11,701 bases of DNA from Halovenus sp. (GCA_028274925.1 JAQCNR010000489.1:1-11701); one strand, 5' to 3'; positions 1 through 6,264 are shown, counted from the stretch's first letter. The notes: generated from the sequence alone by a model not told the origin. A program made the numbers and translations.

Positions 1-447
1 TATAAATTCGGGCAGTTCGACGAGGACCCCGACGTCTTCGACGCGACGGACCTCGAACTCCCGTACCTGAAAACGCAGTACGACCGCGTCGGTGTCATCT
101 ACGACGGGATGATCGAGATGTACCGGGCGGCTGGCTTCGAGATCGAAACGGCGTTCAAACGCTCGATTGTGCTGGCGATTATCGGCGCACAGATCTGGCT
201 CGATGACCTCGACGATTACGAGGTCGACCTCGCAGAGGGACAGCTCACACCCGTGACTGCGGAGTATCTCCTCGCAGACTCGGGGTCGGCAGCGAGGGCC
301 GCAGTTGTCGAAATCAGTGAATCCTACCTCGACCGGGCCCGCGAGCAGGCTACCGTTGCCGACTCCACGCTGACGGGAATCGCAACCGAGTACATCCACC
401 GAGACGGGACACCCGACGTGTTGCCCCGCCAACTCCCAGAGTCGTAG
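1..447 (+). CDS. 3' part of a possible class I isoprenoid-synthase-like protein
   Basis: The reading frame is open from base 1 and ends at a TAG at 445-447, so about 148 C-terminal residues are visible and the true start lies outside the window. The sequence is mostly helical and acidic. Its one telling motif is IWLDDLDDYEVDLAEGQLTP, with the DDLDD at 202-216. A DDxxD-type acidic cluster followed by a second Asp and a Gly resembles the second metal-binding motif of all-alpha isoprenoid synthases and related terpenoid enzymes. That likeness is motif-level inference; no FARM or first DDxxD motif can be checked because the N-terminal half is missing. A GGGP-synthase-like gene begins 47 bp downstream on the same strand, which fits an isoprenoid context. 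The alternative is an unrelated helical haloarchaeal protein of unknown function. The existence of the coding region is secure; the assignment is tentative. Confidence 0.6.
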   Translation, partial: YKFGQFDEDPDVFDATDLELPYLKTQYDRVGVIYDGMIEMYRAAGFEIETAFKRSIVLAIIGAQIWLDDLDDYEVDLAEGQLTPVTAEYLLADSGSAARAAVVEISESYLDRAREQATVADSTLTGIATEYIHRDGTPDVLPRQLPES

Positions 448-460
448 CCAAGTGGACACG

Positions 461-466
461 CTTTTG
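461..466 (+). promoter_or_regulatory. TATA-like box for the GGGP-synthase-like gene
   Basis: CTTTTG, preceded by ACACG, is centred about 31 bp before the ATG at 495. An archaeal TATA box directs initiation about 27 bp downstream, so the transcript would start at about 491 and be nearly leaderless. No Shine-Dalgarno motif is present before the start, which agrees. This would give the gene its own promoter independent of the upstream gene. Confidence 0.4.
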
Positions 467-494
467 TCGACTAGCGAAGAGTGTCAACCAAGAG

Positions 495-1760
495 ATGTCG
501 CTGACACAGCTAGCCAGACGGTTCGAGTCGGCTGCCGCGACACTGTCTATCGCGAGCCGGATGTTGCTGGGATTAGATACTAACTCGGTTCCCAGCGAGT
601 GGAGCCACATCACCAAGGTCGACCCCGAAGGCGGGAAATACCTCCCGCTGTTGTTCCCGAACTATCTGTCACACACGAGTGCCGTCTCGGTCGGTGGGTC
701 ACGAGACGTGACTGACGAGAACACCGAAGAGACGTTCGCGTTGCTCAGCGACAGCGGCGCAACGGCCTTTCACGAACCGAGTGCGGCGACACACGTGACC
801 GAACAGACCCGAGAGCACTCGGCGTTTCTCGCTGTCCCCGAGGTGCTCAACGGCGACAGCGAGTCACTGGTTGGGACGCTGGGCGAGGGACTGGACTACG
901 TCCGCGAGGACCTCGGCCCAGAACTGCTCGAACGAAAAATCGGCCTCCCGCTGGACGGACTGTTCGGTAACCGCGCCACCGACTTCATCGCGGGGATAAT
1001 GATGAAAGAAGCCGTCTTCGAGGCCTACATCATCATGAACACCGACAGTGCGGCCGCACGGGAAGGGAACGTCACCGAGGACGACCTCCTGACGCCACAG
1101 CAGGCCAAAGAACGCGCACTTGCCGCCCAGCACCATCTCGACAGCGAGGTCATCTATCTCGAATATTCTGGCACCTTTGGCGGCGACGAGGCCGCCGAGA
1201 TTCTCGACGCCATCGACGACGCCGTTTCGTGGTCACAAATCTGGTACGGCGGGGGGCTCGACAACCGCGAGAACGCCGAGCAGGTGCTGGATGCGGGTGC
1301 GGACGCAGTGGTGGTTGGCGACGTATTCCACCGAGTCGCGACGGCGGAAGCAGACCTCTTCGAGCAGGCGCAAGGGGAGTTCGACGACGAAACGTCTGCG
1401 GGAGAGTTGCGGGACTGGGTTGTCGACAGTATTGCCATTGAGGACAGTGCTGCAGTCAGTTACCTCTCGACAATTCCGGACGTCGAGAATCCACAGGAAC
1501 GCGCTATCGAATACCTCGCCGCGGGCGTCGAATTCGGGCTGGCCGTCACAGCAGTGGCCGAGACGCTCTCGGACCCAACCGCCGAGGAAATTCGCAACGC
1601 CGTCGCCAGCCAAGACTTTGCCATCGAGTCAGCGTTCAGGGCGATTTCCGGCGCAAACGCTGAGATGGTCGACGAGGTTGCAACAGGAGTGCTCGCCGAG
1701 CACTTTGAGTGTGACCTGCCCGAACGATCTGTCGCCGACCACTTCGCGCTCGAACTCTGA
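495..1760 (+). CDS. Divergent geranylgeranylglyceryl phosphate synthase (PcrB/GGGPS) family protein with C-terminal extension
   Basis: 421 residues. Residues about 37-290 follow the GGGPS/PcrB TIM-barrel pattern: TKVDPEGG at 40-47 (Mg/substrate Asp region), AVSVGGSRDVT at 63-73, EAYIIMNT at 176-183, YLEYSGTFGG at 221-230 (glycerol-phosphate-contacting Glu223), and YGGGLDN at 251-257 followed by AGADAVVVGD at 267-276. The known family reaction joins a polyprenyl diphosphate to sn-glycerol-1-phosphate, the first ether bond of archaeal lipids. Family members are usually about 230-250 residues. This one has about 36 extra N-terminal residues and about 130 extra C-terminal, mainly helical residues that I do not recognise. 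The usual FPGN-type motif after strand 3 is not evident; FHEPSAATH at 92-100 stands there. It may therefore be a paralogue with a different prenyl donor or acceptor. The ATG at 495 fits the TATA-like box upstream. Confidence 0.8.
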   Translation: MSLTQLARRFESAAATLSIASRMLLGLDTNSVPSEWSHITKVDPEGGKYLPLLFPNYLSHTSAVSVGGSRDVTDENTEETFALLSDSGATAFHEPSAATHVTEQTREHSAFLAVPEVLNGDSESLVGTLGEGLDYVREDLGPELLERKIGLPLDGLFGNRATDFIAGIMMKEAVFEAYIIMNTDSAAAREGNVTEDDLLTPQQAKERALAAQHHLDSEVIYLEYSGTFGGDEAAEILDAIDDAVSWSQIWYGGGLDNRENAEQVLDAGADAVVVGDVFHRVATAEADLFEQAQGEFDDETSAGELRDWVVDSIAIEDSAAVSYLSTIPDVENPQERAIEYLAAGVEFGLAVTAVAETLSDPTAEEIRNAVASQDFAIESAFRAISGANAEMVDEVATGVLAEHFECDLPERSVADHFALEL

Positions 1761-1925
1761 GCAGTTCCCGCGTCGAAAGCAGCCATCTCGCTCGGTAGTC
1801 ACGTGTTACCATAGCCTGAACAGGTATGCCAGCCCCGCACACACCGGCTTGCGGGTAGTTCGGGAGTGGCGTTGGCCCGCAAATCCGAGGAAATCGGGTG
1901 TCGTAACGCTAAAGAGCTAATCTCA

Positions 1926-1933
1926 CTTTACAT
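1926..1933 (+). promoter_or_regulatory. TATA-like box for the HD-domain gene
   Basis: CTTTACAT lies in the only AT-rich stretch before the gene. Initiation about 27 bp downstream would fall near 1956, leaving a leader of roughly 23 nt that contains the ribosome-binding site at 1966-1973. This is one of the few genes in the window with a short leader instead of a leaderless start. Confidence 0.35.
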
Positions 1934-1965
1934 CTGATAAGATGAATAACGTACGTCACGGTTCG

Positions 1966-1973
1966 GGGAGGTG
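1966..1973 (+). promoter_or_regulatory. Shine-Dalgarno site that sets a GTG start
   Basis: GGGGAGGTG closely matches the complement of the archaeal 16S rRNA 3' end (GGAGGTG). It ends 5 nt before the GTG at 1979, which decides the non-ATG start for the HD-domain protein. Confidence 0.65.
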
Positions 1974-1978
1974 GTGCT

Positions 1979-2659
1979 GTGGGTGTTGAGATTCGCGAGT
2001 CACCCGTTTCGGACGCAGAATATGCGGAGATGGAACAGTTCGTCCACGACTACTTGGTCGCGAGCGTGCAGGCCGAAGACGAAGGTGGACGAATGCGCTG
2101 GTATCCGTGGCACTCCGCGGAGTACCGGTTCAATCACATCCGAAACGTGGTCGAACTCGCCGAGGAAATTGCACGGGAAGAGGGCGCGAACACCGACATA
2201 ACCCGAGTCGCGGCGCTGTTTCACGACATCGCCAAACTCGAAGTCGACCAGGACATCCACGCCGAGGAGGGGGCGCGCATCGCCCGCGAATATCTGGAAA
2301 TCCAGACAGATTATCCTGCGTCGTTCATCGACCAGGTCTGCTCGGCAATCGAGGACCACTCCTACCAGGGCGATATCGACGACCTTACCCTGGAGACTCG
2401 CTCGCTTATCGAGGCAGATATCCTCGACAAGGTGGGAGCAAACGGTGCCGCGTTGATGCTGTTGCGGATGGGCTACGAGTCCCGAACGCACATGGACAGC
2501 GCCGAGATGGTCGGCCGCGTGCTCGAACGCGGCGAGGAAGCCAAAAAGCGGGTTCGGAGCCAGACGGCGACTGACATGGCGCATCGTCGACTCAAGCGCG
2601 TGCGCTGGTTCAAGGAGTGGCTCGAAGACGAGATTGCTGACATCGAGCCCGAGGAGTAA
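1979..2659 (+). CDS. HD-domain metal-dependent phosphohydrolase (predicted, substrate unknown)
   Basis: 226 residues beginning at GTG, chosen because of the strong Shine-Dalgarno site just upstream. The HD superfamily signature is clear: His53 in YRFNHIRNV, the HD pair His82-Asp83 in ALFHDIAKL, further histidines at 94 and 127 (IHAEEGA, IEDHSY), and a distal Asp in EADILDKVGANG at about 146-156. These residues normally bind one or two divalent metals that hydrolyse phosphate esters of nucleotides or other substrates. The pattern resembles stand-alone predicted HD hydrolases of the COG1418 type rather than fused RelA/SpoT or cGAMP enzymes, so the substrate cannot be named. The last 60 residues are Arg/Lys/Glu-rich helices ending in WFKEWLEDEIADIEPEE. 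The gene converges with the LysE-family gene and is separated from it by only 7 bp. Confidence 0.88.
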   Translation: MGVEIRESPVSDAEYAEMEQFVHDYLVASVQAEDEGGRMRWYPWHSAEYRFNHIRNVVELAEEIAREEGANTDITRVAALFHDIAKLEVDQDIHAEEGARIAREYLEIQTDYPASFIDQVCSAIEDHSYQGDIDDLTLETRSLIEADILDKVGANGAALMLLRMGYESRTHMDSAEMVGRVLERGEEAKKRVRSQTATDMAHRRLKRVRWFKEWLEDEIADIEPEE

Positions 2660-2666
2660 GCCGGTC

Positions 2667-3347
2667 TTAGACCAGCGTCGACACACCGTCGAACAGGAAG
2701 GCCACTCCAGCGCCGACGAGAACAAGTCCGCTCGCGCCTGCAACCAGCGGTGCGAATCGGTCTGTCCTGTTCCGGCCAGTCACCAGTGCTGCTGGAAACC
2801 CGACAATCCAGACGACAATCCCACCGAAGAGCCCCCCGACCAACAGCGGGCTACCAGTCTCGACGACAACGGTGCCTGCAAGCGAGTCGCCAACTGCTGG
2901 CAGGGCACTGAGAACGTCGAGTTCTCCCGGCGAGAGCAGTCCAACGCCGACAGTCAGCCAGAACAGAATCTGGTAGGGGTTCGTAATCGCAAGGACGAAC
3001 GCCTTCAGAAAGCCGCGGTTCAGTTCATCTGACTCCTCTGCAGTGAGCGTTTCGTCGAGGTTTGTGAGTGCGTCGTAGCCGAAATACAGCATCAAGAGGC
3101 CGCCAGTCGCAATCATTCCCGCGCGAAGTTGTGGTGCAGCCTCGACGATAGTGACAAGCCCGCCAAGTGAGAGCAAAAAGAAAACGAAATCTGCAGTCAT
3201 TGCGCCGAGACCAGCGCGAAACCCGGCGGTCCAACCCCGGCGAACGCTCTCTTCGGCGATAATCGCGTTCATCGGTCCGGGTGGGGCTGCTAGCGCGAGC
3301 CCGAACAGAATGCCCGCAATCGCTGTGAGTAGAATCGACCCGACCAT
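2667..3347 (-). CDS. LysE/RhtB-family amino-acid or metabolite exporter
   Basis: 226 residues from the ATG at 3347 (minus strand). The open frame extends 50 codons further upstream, but that extension is basic and Asn/Arg-rich, unlike a transporter N-terminus. The start at 3347 places hydrophobic helix 1 (VGSILLTAIAGILFGLALA) at the very beginning, as is normal for the family, and fits the TATA-like box upstream. Diagnostic features are APPGPMNAI at 21-29 in the first helix, the Gly-rich second segment GLGAMTADFVFFLLSLGG at about 46-63, and the AITNPYQILFW motif at 120-130. Five to six membrane segments are visible, with a charged loop at about 96-112. LysE-type proteins export lysine, arginine, threonine, homoserine and similar compounds; the substrate here cannot be told. 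The gene is divergent from the DoxX-like gene and convergent with the HD gene. Confidence 0.85.
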   Translation of the reverse strand: MVGSILLTAIAGILFGLALAAPPGPMNAIIAEESVRRGWTAGFRAGLGAMTADFVFFLLSLGGLVTIVEAAPQLRAGMIATGGLLMLYFGYDALTNLDETLTAEESDELNRGFLKAFVLAITNPYQILFWLTVGVGLLSPGELDVLSALPAVGDSLAGTVVVETGSPLLVGGLFGGIVVWIVGFPAALVTGRNRTDRFAPLVAGASGLVLVGAGVAFLFDGVSTLV

Positions 3348-3370
3348 TGCTCGTCGGTTGGTCGTCGGGG

Positions 3371-3380
3371 TGAATAAGCG
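3371..3380 (-). promoter_or_regulatory. TATA-like box for the LysE-family gene
   Basis: On the minus strand this reads CGCTTATTCA, centred about 28 bp before the ATG at 3347. That spacing predicts a leaderless transcript and supports the internal ATG over the longer frame. Confidence 0.45.
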
Positions 3381-3478
3381 TAGCTTTTTGCACAATTGGG
3401 TATCGCAGGAGTTGCGGTACCAAAGACGGAGATTTGTGGCCCAATACCGGAGCGGGAACTGCTGCCCGGTCGGAACAG

Positions 3479-3488
3479 CCTTATTTGC
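3479..3488 (+). promoter_or_regulatory. TATA-like box for the DoxX-like gene
   Basis: CCTTATTTGC is centred about 27 bp before the ATG at 3510, which predicts a leaderless transcript. It decides that ATG over the adjacent TTG at 3507 and over the out-of-frame ATG at 3500. Confidence 0.5.
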
Positions 3489-3509
3489 ATACAACAATTA
3501 TGAAAGTTG

Positions 3510-4607
3510 ATGCGAACTGGACCCCGAACGGTACTAACGGGCACAGTCGGTGGTATTGTGCTGGCGGCACTCACCGATCCCGCCGCTGCACACGTCGATT
3601 ACGTGACCGAGGATGGGCCAATTAGCTCAACTCGCGACCTGTTCGTCGCGGTGTTTACCGACCCACTCAGCGTATTTTTGCTCGTTGCAGGTGGGTTCGG
3701 AGTGCTCGGTCTCACGCTCGGGTATCTCCGCTTTGGGAACTCACTGAGTGACATCGAGGTTGCGCGCCGGACACTCCGGTCTTACCAGCCGTATCTGCCG
3801 TGGATGCTTCGGCTCTCGGTCGGCTTACCGCTGGTCGGAGCGGGGTTCTCGGGCTACCTGTTTACCCCGGTGGTGGCCGCAGAGGCCCGTCTCCTACAGG
3901 TCGGCATCGGGTTTCTGTTGCTGTTCGGACTCGGGACTCGCCTCGTTGCTGTCGGTGGCCTGCTTGCCTACGCCGGGGCGCTCATCTCCGCAGGGATTCC
4001 ACTGTTATTAGCAAGCGAATACGTCGCTGGCTTTCTCGCTATTCTGATTATCGGTCCGGGTCAGCCAAGCGCCGATATGCTGCTCCGACGGATTGTCGTC
4101 ACCGATGGCACGCTGCTCAGCCGGTTTCGCGGCGTCGACACGCCCGGAGATATACTCGCTCGCGTCGGAATTACTCGCGGGGCAGTCCCGGTTGCTTTGC
4201 GCGTGTTTCTCGGGTTCAACTTCTTCTATCTCGGAATCGTCCAGAAATGGCTCCAGCCGGGGTCGGCGCTCGCTGTTGTCGAAAAGTACGACCTCGTCTC
4301 CGTCGTGCCAGTCTCGCCGGAGCTGTGGGTATTCGGCGCTGGACTCGTCGAGGCAGCGGTTGGCGTCGCGTTCATCACCGGAACGTTCACCCGCGCAGCG
4401 GCGGCGGCTGGGTTCGTCGTCCTGACAACCACGCTGTTTGGACTGCCGGACGACCCCGTACTCGCACACGTTACGCTGTTCGGACTCTCCTCGGCGCTAC
4501 TGATTACCGGCAGCGGTCGCTTCTCGCTCGACTCGACGATTGTGCCCGCGCTCCGACGACGACTCGACCCAGACGCACCGCGGGAGCCACAGCCTGCGGC
4601 CGACTGA
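3510..4607 (+). CDS. DoxX-like multi-pass membrane protein
   Basis: 365 residues from the ATG at 3510. The N-terminus looks like a signal peptide or anchor (Arg2/Arg6, hydrophobic 8-22, possible cleavage after AAA at 25-27), followed by a short exposed stretch HVDYVTEDGP. About nine hydrophobic segments follow, near residues 52-71, 98-120, 128-142, 143-165, 170-183, 226-243, 270-290, 294-311 and 318-333. The stretch RVFLGFNFFYLGIVQKWLQP (231-250), with VEKYDL after it, matches the first helix and the following loop of DoxX/terminal-oxidase-like membrane proteins. The paired helices at 270-311 fit the rest of that fold. Known DoxX proteins associate with redox or thiosulfate-oxidising complexes, but most homologues have no assigned role and I do not assign one. 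The C-terminal tail is charged and ends PQPAAD. The gene converges with the minus-strand gene at 4646. Confidence 0.7.
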   Translation: MRTGPRTVLTGTVGGIVLAALTDPAAAHVDYVTEDGPISSTRDLFVAVFTDPLSVFLLVAGGFGVLGLTLGYLRFGNSLSDIEVARRTLRSYQPYLPWMLRLSVGLPLVGAGFSGYLFTPVVAAEARLLQVGIGFLLLFGLGTRLVAVGGLLAYAGALISAGIPLLLASEYVAGFLAILIIGPGQPSADMLLRRIVVTDGTLLSRFRGVDTPGDILARVGITRGAVPVALRVFLGFNFFYLGIVQKWLQPGSALAVVEKYDLVSVVPVSPELWVFGAGLVEAAVGVAFITGTFTRAAAAAGFVVLTTTLFGLPDDPVLAHVTLFGLSSALLITGSGRFSLDSTIVPALRRRLDPDAPREPQPAAD

Positions 4608-4645
4608 TAGTAGCGCTGCTCGCTCCTGACGAGACGACTCCCCCT

Positions 4646-4939
4646 CTACGACCGACTGACTGTGTACCCGTCGTCCTCGACGCCGATAATCGCCCACTCA
4701 TACGGCAGATCTGCTCGTTCGAGTTTTCGTTCGACGCGATCAACGGTCTCAGCATGGGTGACGAAGCAGCGAAGGTCCCCCGACTGCGGCGGGTCTCGCG
4801 GTTCGGCCATCGGTGTAACTGTGACGACACGCCACTTTCGCTGTGCCTGTATTTCTCGTCCTTCTGGCGTCACTTCGTAGCCGAGGTCGCTGAAAATTGA
4901 TTCCGCCTCCTTCTGTAGTGAGGTGCTTGCGGCACTCAT
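4646..4939 (-). CDS. Small conserved haloarchaeal protein of unknown function
   Basis: 97 residues, soluble and acidic. The N-terminal half contains EAESIFSDLGYEVTPEG followed by a strand-rich segment (KWRVVTVTPM). The C-terminal half has LRCFVTHAETVDRVERKLE and then YEWAIIGVEDDGYTV. The layout looks like a small alpha/beta domain with a single Cys (in RCFVTH) and no catalytic motif. I recognise the pattern as one found as a short stand-alone protein across haloarchaea (I believe it is catalogued as a DUF), with no function I can name. The ATG at 4939 has a TATA-like box about 28 bp upstream and no ribosome-binding site, so it is probably leaderless. It points toward the end of the DoxX-like gene, 38 bp away. 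Confidence 0.75.
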   Translation of the reverse strand: MSAASTSLQKEAESIFSDLGYEVTPEGREIQAQRKWRVVTVTPMAEPRDPPQSGDLRCFVTHAETVDRVERKLERADLPYEWAIIGVEDDGYTVSRS

Positions 4940-4965
4940 CTGCTATGCTAGATATTCCCAACCAT

Positions 4966-4971
4966 CTTAAG
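4966..4971 (-). promoter_or_regulatory. TATA-like box for the 97-residue protein gene
   Basis: CTTAAG (the same on both strands), preceded on the minus strand by GTACG, is centred about 29 bp before the ATG at 4939. Spacing and context match a leaderless haloarchaeal promoter. Confidence 0.5.
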
Positions 4972-5003
4972 CGTACCTACTGTTCAATTGTCCAACAGGC
5001 TGC

Positions 5004-5243
5004 TTACTCGTGGGCAGAGTCCCACTCCTCGGCTTTCGTTCGATTGCTGCACTGGTTGCACTGGACACGACCCATCGAGTCGACGGCGCTGTCGGTTGTC
5101 TCACAGTTCCCGCAGTAAAAGCCCCAGCGAGTTTCCGCGTCGTTGTCAGCATAGACGACAAAGAATGGGCCTTTTTGTCCGCGCTTACCCGGAGTCCGGT
5201 CGACAAAGAGCGTGTTATCTTCGGGGCCGGTAATACGATCCAT
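5004..5243 (-). CDS. Small zinc-ribbon-like protein (DUF5816-like)
   Basis: 79 residues from the ATG at 5243. The frame could extend to a TTG at 5288, but the extra 15 residues are unlike the rest, so the ATG is preferred. Two CxxC pairs, FYCGNCE (44-47) and VQCNQCSN (62-65), separated by 14 residues, form a rubredoxin/zinc-ribbon-type site. Around them are the conserved-looking stretches RGQKGPFFVVY, ETRWGFYC, DSMGRVQC and a terminal KAEEWDSAHE. I recognise this arrangement from a small haloarchaeal family of unknown function. A structural zinc site is very likely; a role in nucleic-acid or protein binding is only a guess. The gene is divergent from the UspA-like gene, with starts 86 bp apart. 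Confidence 0.75.
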   Translation of the reverse strand: MDRITGPEDNTLFVDRTPGKRGQKGPFFVVYADNDAETRWGFYCGNCETTDSAVDSMGRVQCNQCSNRTKAEEWDSAHE

Positions 5244-5329
5244 ACCGGAACTGTCGCGGGCGAGGCACAAAGACGCTGGGGAGTCCAAGTTGACACGCTC
5301 ACGAGTACTGAGTTGTTACGAGGAGACGA

Positions 5330-5728
5330 ATGACGCAGGTCGTCGTCCCGGTCCGGTATCCATTGAGCGAGCATTCGCGGGGCACGCTCGCGGAGGCGAT
5401 TCAGATCGCCGAGAAAGAAGCGGCATCGCTGACTGTCCTCCACATTAATCTCTATCAGAGCGGTAGACAAGTCACCAGAAGTCAACTCAAATCCGCCGTC
5501 GAAGCAGAGTTCGGGAGAATCGAGAACGTCCGGTACTCGGTCCCGAAAGGACTGTTTGTCGAGCAGGCGATTCTCGAAGAAATCGCCGCCGAGGAGGCCG
5601 ATGTGGTCGTCATCGGAAAGAAGCAGGTCGGCCGACTCCGGCAAGTTATCCGCCGACTCACAGACGACCCAGAAATCGAAGCATTCCTGCGAGACCGCCT
5701 CGACTGTCGTGTCGTGACAGTAGGCTGA
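5330..5728 (+). CDS. UspA-like universal stress protein, apparently without the ATP-binding motif
   Basis: 132 residues. The N-terminus TQVVVPVRYPLSEHSRGTLA, followed by an alpha/beta pattern (AIQIAEKEAASLTVLHIN, 24-40) and ILEEIAAEEADVVVIGKK (81-98), is the Rossmann-like UspA fold, about the usual 130-150 residues. In ATP-binding members the last part reads G-x2-G-x9-G-S/T. Here IGKKQVGRLRQVIRRL lacks the final Gly-Ser, so this is more like the non-nucleotide-binding class. UspA proteins act in the cytoplasm as dimers in stress responses by largely unknown means. A weak Shine-Dalgarno (GAGGAG, 5320-5325) lies 4 nt before the ATG. The short gap to the divergent zinc-ribbon gene would hold both promoters, but no clear TATA box was found. 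Confidence 0.85.
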   Translation: MTQVVVPVRYPLSEHSRGTLAEAIQIAEKEAASLTVLHINLYQSGRQVTRSQLKSAVEAEFGRIENVRYSVPKGLFVEQAILEEIAAEEADVVVIGKKQVGRLRQVIRRLTDDPEIEAFLRDRLDCRVVTVG

Positions 5729-5762
5729 CCGGCCCACGAGAGCGGCCGCGGTGCTGTGGGGG

Positions 5763-5770
5763 TACTTAAA
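5763..5770 (+). promoter_or_regulatory. TATA-like box for the winged-helix regulator gene
   Basis: TACTTAAA is a good haloarchaeal TATA match. Initiation about 27 bp on would fall near 5793, giving a leader of about 30 nt to the ATG at 5826. A second AT-rich stretch, GTATAT at 5778-5783, would instead start transcription near 5807, so the exact start is uncertain. Confidence 0.4.
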
Positions 5771-5825
5771 CCAGCCAGTATATCGGTGGTGTATCTAGGG
5801 GTGCGTGAGTATTCTACAGTCAGAT

Positions 5826-6209
5826 ATGAGTTCACGGCACGGACGAACCGCCAGACACGCTCCCCAGCGTACCACCGAACAGAGTATCGACAGCGACCAA
5901 GAGATTTCGACGCTGCTTGGCGCACTCGAAGACGCCGACTGTCGTGCGATACTCGAGGCGACCAGCGACCAGGCACTGTCGGCCAGCGAACTCTGTGAGG
6001 TCTGTGACCTCTCGTCCTCGACAGGCTACCGAAAGGTTGACAAACTCACCGAGGCTGGCCTGCTCGAAGAGTCGATTCGGCTCGATTCCTCGGGTGCACA
6101 CACCAGCGAGTACCGCTTGGCGGTGTCAGATGTGGAAATCGACCTCGAAGGTGGCGTCGAACTCACCGTTGGCACCGAGCGGACCAGTCCGACGGCGGCC
6201 GCAGACTGA
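5826..6209 (+). CDS. Winged helix-turn-helix transcriptional regulator (ArsR-like fold)
   Basis: 127 residues from the ATG at 5826; an in-frame GTG at 5805 would add seven residues and cannot be excluded. A disordered basic N-terminus (SSRHGRTARHAPQRTTEQ) precedes a winged-helix domain at about 26-100. Its parts are ISTLLGALEDADCRAILEAT (first helices), LSASELCEVCDLSSSTGYRK (helix-turn-helix with the recognition helix near 64-79), then KLTEAGLLEESIRL and a wing ending EYRLAV. This is the common haloarchaeal ArsR/HTH_20-type pattern. Three cysteines (39, 57, 60) lie in or next to the domain, but no clear metal-binding CxxC pair is formed, so the ligand is unknown. The tail after about residue 102 is acidic and strand-like. 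The glycosyltransferase gene follows 55 bp downstream but seems to have its own promoter. Confidence 0.85.
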   Translation: MSSRHGRTARHAPQRTTEQSIDSDQEISTLLGALEDADCRAILEATSDQALSASELCEVCDLSSSTGYRKVDKLTEAGLLEESIRLDSSGAHTSEYRLAVSDVEIDLEGGVELTVGTERTSPTAAAD

Positions 6210-6231
6210 GTGCCCACGGCGGGATGGGAGG

Positions 6232-6239
6232 GATTTTTG
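6232..6239 (+). promoter_or_regulatory. TATA-like box for the glycosyltransferase gene
   Basis: GATTTTTG is centred about 29 bp before the ATG at 6265. No ribosome-binding site lies in the C-rich sequence before the start, so a leaderless transcript is expected. This supports the ATG over the much longer open frame that runs back through the regulator gene. Confidence 0.45.
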
Positions 6240-6264
6240 TCTACCCGCACCCTCCGGCCTCAGT

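Larger units (their letters stand above)
1761..1978. other. Intergenic region with a 7-bp inverted repeat
   Basis: 218 bp without a convincing gene. A perfect inverted repeat TTGCGGG (1849-1855) and CCCGCAA (1876-1882) flanks a 20-base loop. No T-run follows, so it is not a clear terminator. The right part carries the promoter and ribosome-binding site of the HD-domain gene. An open frame continuing from inside the upstream gene crosses this region, but its Arg/Ser/Pro-rich translation marks it as a shadow frame. Confidence 0.35.

Noticed and set aside
1120..1920. 266-codon plus-strand open frame overlapping the GGGPS-like gene
   Set aside because: It is in another frame of a clear gene. The translation is Ser/Arg/Pro-rich without the acidic haloarchaeal profile, typical of a shadow frame in GC-rich DNA.
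2000..2743. 247-codon minus-strand frame opposite the HD-domain gene
   Set aside because: It is antisense to a gene with complete HD motifs, and its translation has no recognisable domain.
3348..3497. 50-residue N-terminal extension of the LysE-family protein
   Set aside because: It is rich in Arg, Asn and Cys and unlike the family N-terminus; a promoter-like box lies inside it.
3800..4900. 366-codon plus-strand frame overlapping the DoxX-like gene
   Set aside because: The composition is extremely Arg-rich, and it overlaps both the membrane protein and the minus-strand gene at 4646-4939.
4967..5737. 256-codon minus-strand frame across the UspA-like gene
   Set aside because: It is antisense to the UspA-like gene and in a different frame from the zinc-ribbon gene, with no family likeness.
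5917..6264. Upstream extension of the glycosyltransferase frame
   Set aside because: The extension lies out of frame within the regulator gene, is basic and Ser/Arg-rich, and the GT-B fold begins at MRVAFVAMET; a TATA-like box stands at the right distance from that ATG.
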